From NCBI GenBank assembly GCA_013824755.1, contig PNOJ01000009.1, forward strand, positions 1-46,760: a stretch of DNA of 46,760 bases, given 5' to 3'. How positions within the stretch are numbered: position 1 is the stretch's first letter; each line of letters opens with the position of its first letter. The position numbers and the translations under genes were made by a program. The notes under the pieces are model-generated. The model saw nothing but the letters and a program-made list of their open reading frames with translations. It was not told the DNA's origin and did not search any database. Positions 8,897-17,680 of this stretch are shown here, one piece after another. Origin of the DNA: Gemmatimonas sp. (GTDB lineage Bacteria > Krumholzibacteriota > Krumholzibacteriia > LZORAL124-64-63).

Positions 8897-10141
8897 CGGT
8901 CCCAGCACCTCGGCGACCTCGCGCGCGACCACCGCGTTGCCGGGCACGCTCCAGTGGCCGTTGTTGGGGATGTACTGCCGCAGGCCGCTGCGCCGCTGCG
9001 CTTCGCGCAGGGCCTCGAGCGGGTCGACGCAGGCGATGCCGTGGTCGGCGGCGAACGCGCGCAGGCGCCGCGAGGGCGCCGCGAAGTCGTAGGCCGCCGC
9101 CGGCAGGGGCGCCCGCCGCAGGGTCAACTCCTGCACCACCGGATCGACCTGGATCTCCGACGGGGCGATCAGCAGCACGCAGCGCGTGCCGGCTCGCCCG
9201 CAGGCGGCGTCGAACTCCAGCACCTGCCGCTCGGCCTGTTCCCACCAGCGGGCGACCTCGGGCGGCGCCTCCACCTGGTAGAGGGGGAGGTTGTCGACCC
9301 GCCGGCGGAGGAACTCGGGTTTCAAGGGGAGGCGCCGCGCCGGGTCGGCCGGGTCGCCCCACATCCCGGGGAAGACGGGCGCGCCGGGATGGACCGCGCC
9401 CTCGGCCGCGTCGGCGGGCGCGCCGTCGGCCGTCGTCACGGCCTGCGCGGGAGGGGCGGCCGCCGCGCCGCCGAAGCGGGCCGCGGCCCGCCAACGGCGC
9501 AGCGTGTTGACCGCGCGGACCCCGTAGAGCTGTTCGGCCAGCACGTACAGCCGGCTCTTGCGCAGCAGGTTCAGCAGCGGTTCCCGGGAACCGGTGAAGT
9601 GCAGGTTGCCCTGGAAGACGGCGCCGGGGATGGGGATGCCCGTCACGTCGCTGTCGACCGAGAAGCAGAGCAGGGCCACGTCCGGACGCCAGACGCCGCC
9701 CTTGCCCCGCATCAGGCCCACGGCGTTGCGCACGTCCCAGCCGGGCAGGCCGGCGATCATGGCCTCGGCCGCCGCGGCTCCGGCCGGTGGGGCCGCCTGC
9801 AGCGAATCGTCCAGCACGCGCAGGAAGTTGTGGGCGATCGGCACGTCCCCGTAGACGAACGAATCCCCGATGCCGACCAGGCGCCACGTTCCCGGCGGTT
9901 TCGGGACGGCGCGGTCGCGGTCGCGGAAGCCCAGCGGGTTGACGTGGCGGTCGTCGTCGGGCGGGTAGAGGCCGGGATCGCCGGGATTCAGGACGTAGCC
10001 GCAGTCGGGGTCGTTGCGGTAGGGCGTGCCGTCGGGGGAGGGGATCGTGCCCTGCAGGTAGCGCACCGCCAGCTCGCAGACCACCAGGGTGGCGAGCAGG
10101 GCCGCGACGGCGATCGTCAGGTTGCGCAGGCGTCTCGTCAT
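8882..10141 (-). CDS. SGNH/GDSL hydrolase-like membrane-anchored protein
   Basis: The 419-residue protein has an N-terminal hydrophobic helix (about 7-27) that would anchor or export it. An SGNH-fold domain begins with block I, VGIGDSFVYG (89-98), in which S94 is the presumed nucleophile. The closing block is NNGHWSVPGN, with H396 as the presumed catalytic histidine. Where most SGNH enzymes have an acidic residue just before this histidine, asparagines are present, so the catalytic dyad or triad may be weakened. Such envelope SGNH proteins commonly add or remove acetyl groups on polysaccharides, but nothing nearby identifies the substrate. The start at 10141 is supported by a strong sigma-70-like promoter just upstream (10180-10209, minus strand). 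The gene is divergent from the surface operon that starts at 10346. Confidence 0.8.
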   Translation of the reverse strand: MTRRLRNLTIAVAALLATLVVCELAVRYLQGTIPSPDGTPYRNDPDCGYVLNPGDPGLYPPDDDRHVNPLGFRDRDRAVPKPPGTWRLVGIGDSFVYGDVPIAHNFLRVLDDSLQAAPPAGAAAAEAMIAGLPGWDVRNAVGLMRGKGGVWRPDVALLCFSVDSDVTGIPIPGAVFQGNLHFTGSREPLLNLLRKSRLYVLAEQLYGVRAVNTLRRWRAAARFGGAAAAPPAQAVTTADGAPADAAEGAVHPGAPVFPGMWGDPADPARRLPLKPEFLRRRVDNLPLYQVEAPPEVARWWEQAERQVLEFDAACGRAGTRCVLLIAPSEIQVDPVVQELTLRRAPLPAAAYDFAAPSRRLRAFAADHGIACVDPLEALREAQRRSGLRQYIPNNGHWSVPGNAVVAREVAEVLGPLGGS

Positions 10142-10179
10142 GGCCGTCCTTCGTCCGGTTCCGCTCTCGGGCGACCGTC

Positions 10180-10209
10180 AGTATAGGGGTGGCCGAACCC
10201 TGACGTCAA
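10180..10209 (-). promoter_or_regulatory. Sigma-70-like promoter of the SGNH gene
   Basis: Read on the minus strand, TTGACG (10209-10204) is separated by 18 bases from TATACT (10185-10180); each hexamer matches consensus at 5/6. The distance to the ATG at 10141 leaves a leader of about 30 bases. The -35 lies inside a perfect 8-bp palindrome, TGACGTCA (10201-10208), which could be an operator. Confidence 0.62.
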
Positions 10210-10231
10210 AGTGCGAAAAACCCGCAAATCA

Positions 10232-10261
10232 TTGACAGGAACGGTTCCCGGGAGCTAGTTT
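10232..10261 (+). promoter_or_regulatory. Putative promoter of the five-gene surface operon
   Basis: A perfect -35 hexamer TTGACA at 10232-10237 is followed after 18 bases by TAGTTT at 10256-10261, a weak -10. It points toward the operon starting at 10346 and lies back to back with the SGNH promoter, the two -35 elements being about 22 bp apart. A shared regulator is possible but not shown. Confidence 0.5.
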
Positions 10262-10345
10262 CGTCCGTCACGGATCCACCGCGCCCCGGCCGTGCTCCAC
10301 GGTCGCCAACCCGGGGACCGCCCCCCTTTACCCGGAGGCCGACAC

Positions 10346-12298
10346 GTGCCCCGCCCCGGCAGCACCATCCGCTCCACCCTGGTCGCCGCGCTGTGCGGCG
10401 TCCTGTGCCTCTGGTGCGCCCGGCCGGCCGGCGCCGTGCCTCGCACGGAGCTGGTGACCAACGCGGGACTCATCCGACTGACCATCACGAACCTCGGCTA
10501 CGTCGGCAACGGGCTCTCCAGCCCCTACCAGCCCTCCTGCGAGTATCCCAGCAACAGCCACGTCGAACACCTGTTCATCGGCGGCCTCTGGGTCGGCGCC
10601 ACGACGCCGGAGGGGCTGCGCCGCGTCTCGACCGGCGCCCAGGACGCCTCGAGCCTGACCAACGGCGAGGACAACCGCGAGTTCACGGATTCCGAATCGC
10701 GGGACGTGGAGGTCTGGTCCAACGCGCAGAACAGCGACGACTACAACCCCGCGGCCCTGGCCACGCAGCACATCGAGTGCTACTTCACCGACGACAAGTT
10801 CGACGAGACCGGCAACCACACGCCGCTGTTCGTCAACGTGACCCTGCGCGCGCTGTCCTGGAGCAGCTCTTACGCCGACGACTTCATCGTCCTGGACTAC
10901 CGCATCATCAACGACTCGGGCAGCGAGCTGCGCGACGTGTACGTCGGCTACTGGAACGACACCACCGTCGGCAACGCGTCGATCACCGTGCCCTCCGGCT
11001 ACGGCGGCGGCGCCGCGCGCCCCTGGCAGTTCTACGACGACATGAACGGCGCCTGGCGTCCGGGCGACGTCGCCGACGACCCCGGCCTCTGGATGATGTA
11101 CGAGCACGACGACGACGGCGAGGAGGAGATGGCCACCTCCTGGATCGGGACGCGCCTGCTGGGCTCCACGCCCGCCCCCTCGCCCGCCGCCGGCCTCCCG
11201 CCGGTGACCTACAACAGCTGGCGGTTCGGGTCGGTGCCCGACGAGGACGACACCTACGTCGTCGAAGGCGAGACGCTGCCGGGCAAGTACCAGATGCTCT
11301 CCAACGGCGATTTCGACGCCGGCAACGATTTCTCCTACCCGGGCAACTGGAACGGCCTGCTCGCCACCGGCCCGTTCCCCAACCTCGCGCCCGGCGACAC
11401 CCTGCAGGTGACCTACGCCGTGGTCTGCGGCGCCGACTCCCTGAACCTGCTGGCCAACGCCAAGGTGGCCCAGGTGGCCTACGATTCGGGCTTCGCGATC
11501 CCGACCGGCCCGCCCTCGCCGCGGCTGGCCCTGGAGTACGAGGACAACACCGTCGTGCTGGCCTGGGCCCCCGGCGACTCCGTCGCCCTGGACGACCAGG
11601 GCGAGCCCGTGCCCCTGCAGAGCGACGACCCGCGCCGCTCGCCCGAGCACCACATCAGCATCATCACCCACCGGCCGGACTTCCAGGGTTACCGGATCTT
11701 CCGCTTCCAGGGCGAGTCCTTCGGCGGCGACCCCTACGAGCAGTCGACCATGGTGGCCCAGTTCGACAAGATCGACGGCATCGGCTTCGACACCGGCCTG
11801 CCGCCCCTGGGCGCCGACGGCTTGCGGCGCTTCCGCGACACCTCGCTGCTGGACGGCTTCGGCTACTGGTACTCCGTGGTGTCCTTCTCCGCCCCCGACG
11901 TGGTCTCCAGCCTGCCGGAGTTCCAGAGCGGCTACTACGAGAACGCGGAACTGGTCTACCCGGGCCCGGCGCCCGTGCCGCTGGGCGAGGGCCGGGGCGT
12001 GGGCGTGTTCCCGAACCCCTACCGGGTCGCCTCGCGCTTCGACGACCAGCAGGGCGAGCAGGAGCTGGGCCGCAAACTCTGGTTCACCGGCCTGCCGGCC
12101 CGCTGCGTCGTGAAGGTCTTCAACCTCAGCGGCGACCTGGTCAAGACGCTGCACCACGACGACCCGGCCTCGGGACTCGAGCCCTGGGATATCCTGAGCG
12201 AGCCCGTGCGGGCCATCGCCTCGGGCCTCTACATCTTCGCCGTGGAGGATCTCGCCACCGGCAAGGTGGAACGCGGGAAGCTGGTGATCATCAAATGA
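10346..12298 (+). CDS. Secreted protein with Por-type C-terminal sorting domain
   Basis: This 650-residue exported protein has no assigned function. The start is the GTG at 10346, with GGAGG at 10334-10338. Starting there gives a typical signal peptide (about 1-29, ending RPAGA), whereas the ATG at 10292 would precede it with unrelated residues. The body is rich in Asp, Asn, Tyr and Trp, as in all-beta extracellular proteins, and includes EHLFIGGLWVGA near residue 75. The last 90 residues, beginning GVFPNPYR and including KVFNLSGDLVKTL and ASGLYIF and ending in KLVIIK, form the beta-sandwich sorting domain seen in type IX-secreted and FlgD-like-tailed proteins of FCB bacteria. It is the first gene of a five-gene operon with an outer-membrane receptor and a PorV-like protein, so it may be the operon's cargo or surface component. 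Confidence 0.72.
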   Translation: MPRPGSTIRSTLVAALCGVLCLWCARPAGAVPRTELVTNAGLIRLTITNLGYVGNGLSSPYQPSCEYPSNSHVEHLFIGGLWVGATTPEGLRRVSTGAQDASSLTNGEDNREFTDSESRDVEVWSNAQNSDDYNPAALATQHIECYFTDDKFDETGNHTPLFVNVTLRALSWSSSYADDFIVLDYRIINDSGSELRDVYVGYWNDTTVGNASITVPSGYGGGAARPWQFYDDMNGAWRPGDVADDPGLWMMYEHDDDGEEEMATSWIGTRLLGSTPAPSPAAGLPPVTYNSWRFGSVPDEDDTYVVEGETLPGKYQMLSNGDFDAGNDFSYPGNWNGLLATGPFPNLAPGDTLQVTYAVVCGADSLNLLANAKVAQVAYDSGFAIPTGPPSPRLALEYEDNTVVLAWAPGDSVALDDQGEPVPLQSDDPRRSPEHHISIITHRPDFQGYRIFRFQGESFGGDPYEQSTMVAQFDKIDGIGFDTGLPPLGADGLRRFRDTSLLDGFGYWYSVVSFSAPDVVSSLPEFQSGYYENAELVYPGPAPVPLGEGRGVGVFPNPYRVASRFDDQQGEQELGRKLWFTGLPARCVVKVFNLSGDLVKTLHHDDPASGLEPWDILSEPVRAIASGLYIFAVEDLATGKVERGKLVIIK

Positions 12299-13767
12299 GG
12301 TCGCCGCCGTTCGCCCTGTCGTCGGCCCTGGCCCTGGCCGCGGCGCTCTGCGCGCTGGCCGCCGGCTGCGGCAACGAGGCCTTCGACCCCGAATCGGTGC
12401 CCAACCGCCGGCCGGTCGCGCGCATCTTCGTGGCCCCGCCCGAGGGGGGCGAGCTGAACCCCACCAGCTACTTCAGCCGCACCTTCCACTGGTCGGGCAG
12501 CGACGAGGACGGCTTCGTCCAGGCCTACTACGTGTCGATCGAGACCGAGGCGGGCGCCAGCGCCCCCTGGGACACGACCGCCGCCACCGACACCACGATG
12601 ACCTTCGAGACCGACGACGCCGGCCGCGCCCAGGCCCTGATCCGGCTGGCCTGCCGCGACGACCGCGGCGCCTACAGCGACACGGTCAGCCAGTACATCC
12701 CGCTGCGGAACTTCCCGCCGGTGATCAACTTCGTCAGCGACTACGACACGTTCTTCTGGAGCTACGGGGCGGCGGACTTCCGCTGCTTCGCCCTGGACCT
12801 CGACGGCAACGTGACGATGGACGACTCGGTCGTCTACTACCTGGACACGGCGGACACCACGCTGGCCCCCCTGCCCGCGGGCGAGCCGGGCGCGAACCCC
12901 GCCCTGCGCCCCGTGATCAGGCGCCTCGACAACCTCGACCTCGGCACGTTCCAGATCGACCTGCACGGCGAAGCCCTGCCCGGCGAGCGCACGCTGACCA
13001 TCCGGGTCAGCGACGAGGCCGACGCCACGACGAGCTTCGACTGGACCTGGGAGGTCCGGGCCGCGCTCAGCGACGTGCTGCTGGTCGACGACAGCGTCGG
13101 CGACTACGACCGCAACTTCTACTACGCCGCCATGGACTCGCTCTACGGGCCGGGCGGCTGGTCCCTCTACGAGATCGCCGAGGGCCTGCCCGACCGGATG
13201 TGGGTGCTGCTCGAGACCCTGCGGCAGTTCCCGGTGGTGTTCTGGTACACCGGCGGCGGCGCCTCGCCGCGGCTGGCCGCCGCGGCGGAGCTGATCGCGC
13301 AGTACGTGCAGCCGCCCGCCGGCCACGCGCCGGGCAAGCTGCTGATGGTCTCGCCGGCCCTGATCGGCGTGACGGGCGCGCCGCCGCCCAGCTTCGTCAC
13401 CAACACGCTGGGCTTCCGGTCCACCCCGGACCAGTCCACCTTCTACATCCCGTCCACGAAGCTGGGCCTGCCGCTGAAGGCCGGGCTGCCGGAGTTGGCC
13501 TTCACCGGGAACATCTCCGCCGGGGTGGGGATGGCCGCTGCGGACTCCAGCACGACGAAGTACCTGTATCGGCTGCAGTACCACCGGTACATCAGCAGCC
13601 GCCCGGCCAGCCGTCCCTTCGTGGCGGTGCGCAACCCGCCCACGTCGTCCGGGACCTTCGCCAACGCAGTGACCGTGACCGTGCAGCTGGACTACTGCGC
13701 GCCGGCCAGCGGCCTGGCGGTCCTGCGCGCCCTGCTGTCGCAGGAACTGGGGGTGGTCCTGCCGTGA
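12295..13767 (+). CDS. Lipoprotein with Ig-like and Rossmann-like regions, unknown function
   Basis: This 490-residue protein starts with a lipoprotein signal peptide: hydrophobic stretch, then LAAGC with the lipidated cysteine at about 23. The region at about 35-130 reads like an immunoglobulin/fibronectin fold (RTFHWSGSDEDGFVQ, ACRDDRGAYS), and a similar unit may follow to about 255. From about residue 260 a Rossmann-like domain appears, with VLLVDDSVGDYD and FPVVFWYTGGG, similar to amidotransferase-like modules in large FCB secreted proteins; no catalytic triad is evident. The ATG at 12295 overlaps the previous stop (ATGA), so translation is probably coupled. Its place immediately before a TonB-dependent receptor suggests a surface-exposed partner, in position analogous to SusD though not recognisably homologous. 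I do not recognise a specific function. Confidence 0.7.
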   Translation: MRSPPFALSSALALAAALCALAAGCGNEAFDPESVPNRRPVARIFVAPPEGGELNPTSYFSRTFHWSGSDEDGFVQAYYVSIETEAGASAPWDTTAATDTTMTFETDDAGRAQALIRLACRDDRGAYSDTVSQYIPLRNFPPVINFVSDYDTFFWSYGAADFRCFALDLDGNVTMDDSVVYYLDTADTTLAPLPAGEPGANPALRPVIRRLDNLDLGTFQIDLHGEALPGERTLTIRVSDEADATTSFDWTWEVRAALSDVLLVDDSVGDYDRNFYYAAMDSLYGPGGWSLYEIAEGLPDRMWVLLETLRQFPVVFWYTGGGASPRLAAAAELIAQYVQPPAGHAPGKLLMVSPALIGVTGAPPPSFVTNTLGFRSTPDQSTFYIPSTKLGLPLKAGLPELAFTGNISAGVGMAAADSSTTKYLYRLQYHRYISSRPASRPFVAVRNPPTSSGTFANAVTVTVQLDYCAPASGLAVLRALLSQELGVVLP

Positions 13768-16649
13768 ACGCCGCCCAGCTGTTGCGCCGGGCCGCCTTGG
13801 CCGCGGCGCTGGCGCTCGCCGCCGTCGTCCCGGCCGCCGCCCAGGGTCTGCGCCCCGGCAGCGAGTCCCAGCGGCCCGCCATGATCAAGGGTTTCGTGCA
13901 CGACGCGGAGACCGGGCTGCCGCTGGCCTACACCAACGTCTACATCGCGAGCTCGAGCATCGGCACCATCGCCCTGCAGGACGGCGAGTTCTACCTGACC
14001 GGGCTGCGTCCCGGCACCTACACCGTGCGCGCTTCCTACATCTCCTACGCGCTGGGCTCCGAGACCGTGACGGTGGCGCCGGGCGAGGTGGCCGAGATCG
14101 AGTTCCGCCTGGCGGTGGAGGCGATCTACACCGACGCCATCGAGGTCTCGGCGGAGCGCCGCCTCATCGAGATCGAGCGCACGGGCTCCTCGCACCGGCT
14201 CTCGTCGGAACAGATGGAAGCCCTGCCGTTGGACAACCTGGTCGAGATGATCGCGCAGAAGCCGGGCGTGACGCTGCAGGACAACGAGATCCACATCCGC
14301 GGCGGCCGCGCCGACGACACCCAGTTCATCATCGACGGCGTCAGCGTCAACGACCCCCTGGCCGGCGGCGGCTACGGCTACGCCATCGACCCCTCGATCA
14401 TCAACGAGATCGAGGTGCTCACCGGCGGCTTCAACGCGGAATACGGCCAGGCCGTCTCGGGCGTGGTCAACGTCTCCACCAAGGAGGGCAGCGAGCGCTG
14501 GAGCGGCAAGTCCAGCTGGAAGCGCGACCACTGGGGCGGCGTCGACGCCTCGGGCGCGCCCGACTGGACGCGGCCCTACGCGCTCGACCGGTCCCAGAAC
14601 ATCGACGTGGTCAAGGCCTCGCTCTCGGGCCCGGACCCCCTCAGCGACGCGTTCGGCGCGCTGGGCCTGCGTCTGCCCGGCCAGACCTTCCTGCTGCTCT
14701 CGGGCTCGATGGACGTGCGCGACGGCGCGCTGCCGATCCATTCCCGCACGCGGCGGCTCGCGTCGCCCCTGTACGAGTACGACTGGGCCGCACCGCGGGA
14801 GCAGAACGAGTGGAACGGCCTGGCCAAGTGGACCTGGATCATCAACCCCCGGCACAAGCTCAACTTCACGGCGAGCCGCCAGTTCGAGATCAGCCAGGGC
14901 TTCGAGCTGGCGGGCGAGGGGTATCCGCGCCCGTTCCAGGACAACCTGGACCGCTACCTCGTCTTCACCAACGAGAGCATCCTGAGCCAGCTCTACTACC
15001 GCTGGGTGCTGGGGGAAAAGGACTACTTCGAGGTCAACCTGGGCCGCAACTTCTCGCGCCAGCACGCCAACATCAACGGCAACGACGACTTCACGACCTA
15101 CACGCTCATCAACTCCCCGCCGTCGCCCACGGGGCTCGCCTTCGGCTCGGCCGACCGCTGGCACGACCACTACTCCGAGTCGTGGAACCTGAAGACGACC
15201 TACGCCTGGGTGGCCAACGAGACCAACCAGTTCAAGACGGGCCTGGAGCTGAACTTCACCGAGATGCAGCTGGTGGACCTGCAGTCCTCGCTGGGCTCGC
15301 CCCCGCCCGGCAAGCTGGGCATCAAGGAGGACATCTTCAAGGTGCACCCCATCGTGGGCGCGGCCTACTTCCAGGACACGGTCAACTACAAGGGCATGAT
15401 CGTCAACGCGGGCCTGCGGCTGGACGCCTGGGCGCCGGGCCGCGAGGTCGAGTACGTCATGGACCACTCGGACGACTACCTGTTCATCTTCGACGACATG
15501 GCCGACGAGTTCTACGACAACACGGTCGAGTTCTGGATGCGCAGCTGGAAGATGCGGGTGTCGCCGCGGCTGGGGGTCAGCTTCCCGGTGACGGAGAAGG
15601 ACAAGTTCTTCTTCAACTACGGGCACTTCTCGCAGTGGCCGCGCTTCGCGAACGTCTACCCGCAGCTGCAGGCGAAGACCGCCACCAAGATCCAGCTGCT
15701 CGGCAACCCGAACCTCGACCCCAAGATCACGGTCGAGTACGAGACCGGCGTGCAGCACGAGTTCCCCGGCCTGTGGAGCCTGGGCGTCACCTTCTTCAAC
15801 CGCGACATCTACGGCTACGCCAAGTCGGTCCAGATGAAGCCGGTGAACATCGGCGCCGAGGAGACCCCCGACCCGAACGACACCGGCACGGTCACCATCG
15901 ACCCCGTGCGCTACTTCAACGGCGATTCGGCGCGCAGCCTGGGCGTGGAGCTCAGCGTCATCAAGCGCACCACGCGCTGGCTGAGCGGCTCGGCGAGCCT
16001 CGAGCTCTCGCGCAGCACCGGCACCAACAGCGACGCCGACGAAGCCTATCTCCTGGCCGTCTACGACGAGGCCTACACGCCCACCGCGAGCATCGGCGGG
16101 CTGAAGCGCAACCCCCTGCTCTGGGACAAGCCCTGGAAGGTCTCCCTCAACCTCGACTTCGCCGTCGACCGCAAGGACCGCCCGCGGCTGTTCGGCTGGA
16201 CCGTGCCCGCCGACTGGAGCCTCAACCTGCTCTTCCAGGCGGAGGCCGGCCAGCGCTACACGCCGCGCACCTTCGCCGATCCGGAGAACCCCGTGCTCGG
16301 CGAGTACGTGTACGGCGATCCCTACTCCGGGCTGGGGCCGATGAAGCAGTCGCTCAACCTGCGCTTCAACAAGACCTGGGACCTGTCGCGCCGGCAGCGC
16401 CTGACCTTCTTCGTCGAGGGCCGCAACATCCTGGACCACAAGAACTACCGCCGCATCAACCCCTGGACGGGCACGGGCTACCAGGTCGGGGACCTGAACC
16501 CGAGCTGGGTCGAGAACTACGCGGACTGGTACGGCGAGGAGGGCCCGGTCCTGGACACCTACTCCCGGGAGTACGTGAAGAGCCAGATCGACCCCAGCTA
16601 CATCGAGGATCCCCGCCTGATCCTGGTGGGGGTGAGCTTCTCATGGTGA
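13764..16649 (+). CDS. TonB-dependent receptor with N-terminal carboxypeptidase-regulatory-like domain
   Basis: This 961-residue outer-membrane transporter has a signal peptide at 1-26 (PAAAQ). A carboxypeptidase-regulatory-like domain follows (about 41-122; KGFVHDAETGLPLAYTNVYI). Then comes the plug domain, with LVEMIAQKPGV, IHIRGGRADDTQFIIDGV and EIEVLTGGFNAEYGQAVSGVV, and a roughly 700-residue beta-barrel ending in the aromatic residue W, as expected for a barrel protein. The GTG start at 13764 overlaps the stop of the upstream lipoprotein gene, so expression is coupled. This architecture is the SusC-like/outer-membrane receptor type used to import large or bound ligands with TonB energy. 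No TonB, ExbB or ExbD gene is in the window. The substrate is unknown, as no carbohydrate or siderophore genes adjoin. Confidence 0.93.
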   Translation: MNAAQLLRRAALAAALALAAVVPAAAQGLRPGSESQRPAMIKGFVHDAETGLPLAYTNVYIASSSIGTIALQDGEFYLTGLRPGTYTVRASYISYALGSETVTVAPGEVAEIEFRLAVEAIYTDAIEVSAERRLIEIERTGSSHRLSSEQMEALPLDNLVEMIAQKPGVTLQDNEIHIRGGRADDTQFIIDGVSVNDPLAGGGYGYAIDPSIINEIEVLTGGFNAEYGQAVSGVVNVSTKEGSERWSGKSSWKRDHWGGVDASGAPDWTRPYALDRSQNIDVVKASLSGPDPLSDAFGALGLRLPGQTFLLLSGSMDVRDGALPIHSRTRRLASPLYEYDWAAPREQNEWNGLAKWTWIINPRHKLNFTASRQFEISQGFELAGEGYPRPFQDNLDRYLVFTNESILSQLYYRWVLGEKDYFEVNLGRNFSRQHANINGNDDFTTYTLINSPPSPTGLAFGSADRWHDHYSESWNLKTTYAWVANETNQFKTGLELNFTEMQLVDLQSSLGSPPPGKLGIKEDIFKVHPIVGAAYFQDTVNYKGMIVNAGLRLDAWAPGREVEYVMDHSDDYLFIFDDMADEFYDNTVEFWMRSWKMRVSPRLGVSFPVTEKDKFFFNYGHFSQWPRFANVYPQLQAKTATKIQLLGNPNLDPKITVEYETGVQHEFPGLWSLGVTFFNRDIYGYAKSVQMKPVNIGAEETPDPNDTGTVTIDPVRYFNGDSARSLGVELSVIKRTTRWLSGSASLELSRSTGTNSDADEAYLLAVYDEAYTPTASIGGLKRNPLLWDKPWKVSLNLDFAVDRKDRPRLFGWTVPADWSLNLLFQAEAGQRYTPRTFADPENPVLGEYVYGDPYSGLGPMKQSLNLRFNKTWDLSRRQRLTFFVEGRNILDHKNYRRINPWTGTGYQVGDLNPSWVENYADWYGEEGPVLDTYSREYVKSQIDPSYIEDPRLILVGVSFSW

Positions 16650-17680
16650 GTCGCGTGATGCGATCCGTGACGTGGTTGCCGCTGCTGGTGTCGGCGCTGC
16701 TGCTGCTGGCCGGCCCCGTGCGGGCGGGGAGCGTGCTCGAGCTCTACGGCGACGAGAACGTGGGCACCGCCGGCGCCCAGTTCCTGCGCCTGCCGGTCGG
16801 CGCGCGGGCGATCGGCCTGGGCCGCGCCTACGTCGCCTGCGCCGTCGACGGCCCGGCCGCCTTCTGGAACCCCGCGGGGATCATGCGCACCCCCGGCCTG
16901 GGCAACCTCTTCTTCTCCCACGTGTCCTACGCCGCCGACATCGACCTGGAGTACGCCGCCTACAGCTGGCGCCGCCAGAACTTCGGCTTCGCGCTGACCG
17001 GCTCGATGTTGCGCTCGGGCGAGATCCTGCGCACCGACGAGCTCCACCAGGAGGGGACCGGCGCGACCTTCAACGCCAACCAGTTCGTGCTGTCGGCGAG
17101 CGTGGCGAAGTCGATGACCGACCGCTTCTCGCTGGGCGGCACCGCGAAGCTCTACCAGGAGAACCTGGACGAGTTCGAGGTGCGCGGCCTGCTCATGGAC
17201 CTGGGCGTGCTCTACTACACGGGCCTGGGCGACCTGCGCGTCGGTTTCGCCGTGCGCAACTTCGGCCCCGACCTGCAGCCGGGCGGCACGCCGCCGTCGC
17301 TGGGGCCGGGCTACGCCACGCCTCTGGAATTCCAGAGCTTCCAGGCGCCGACCTCCGGCAGCTTCGGCCTCGCCTACACCTGGCGCCTGGGCGGGCGGAC
17401 GACCCTGCTGACCACGTCCGACTTCCACCACCCGACCGACGCCTCCGAGAGCTTCCGCGCCGGCGCCGAGCTGGGCCTCGCCGAGCGCCTGCTGCTGCGC
17501 GGCGGTTTCGAGACCAACCGCCTCGAGGGCGGCCTCGGGGCGGGCTTCGGCGTGAACCTGGCGCGCGACGAGTGGCGGATCCGGTTCGACTACGCCGTCA
17601 GCGACATGGGCGCCTTCGGCACGATCCACTACCTGTCGCTCGACCTGTCGCCCCTGCCCGACGGAAGGAGGCGGCGATGA
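16643..17680 (+). CDS. PorV/PorQ-like outer-membrane beta-barrel protein
   Basis: This 345-residue protein has a signal peptide (about 1-29, PVRAG) and a FadL-type barrel typical of the PorV/PorQ (UPF0164) family. The diagnostic N-terminal segment is LPVGARAIGLGRAYVA, followed by AAFWNPAGI. In Porphyromonas gingivalis PorV carries type IX secretion substrates to the sortase at the cell surface. Here the same operon encodes a protein with a Por-like sorting domain (10346-12298), which makes a comparable job attractive, although the T9SS core is not in the window. The start is the ATG at 16643, overlapping the receptor stop by 7 bp with a G-rich ribosome-binding site in front; the ATG at 16658 is an alternative. 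The last residues are basic (GRRRR), unusual for a barrel C-terminus. Confidence 0.83.
   Translation: MVSRVMRSVTWLPLLVSALLLLAGPVRAGSVLELYGDENVGTAGAQFLRLPVGARAIGLGRAYVACAVDGPAAFWNPAGIMRTPGLGNLFFSHVSYAADIDLEYAAYSWRRQNFGFALTGSMLRSGEILRTDELHQEGTGATFNANQFVLSASVAKSMTDRFSLGGTAKLYQENLDEFEVRGLLMDLGVLYYTGLGDLRVGFAVRNFGPDLQPGGTPPSLGPGYATPLEFQSFQAPTSGSFGLAYTWRLGGRTTLLTTSDFHHPTDASESFRAGAELGLAERLLLRGGFETNRLEGGLGAGFGVNLARDEWRIRFDYAVSDMGAFGTIHYLSLDLSPLPDGRRRR

Noticed and set aside
10292-10346. Earlier ATG for the first surface-operon gene
   Set aside because: The GTG at 10346 has a GGAGG at correct distance and leads directly into a signal peptide; the earlier ATG does not.
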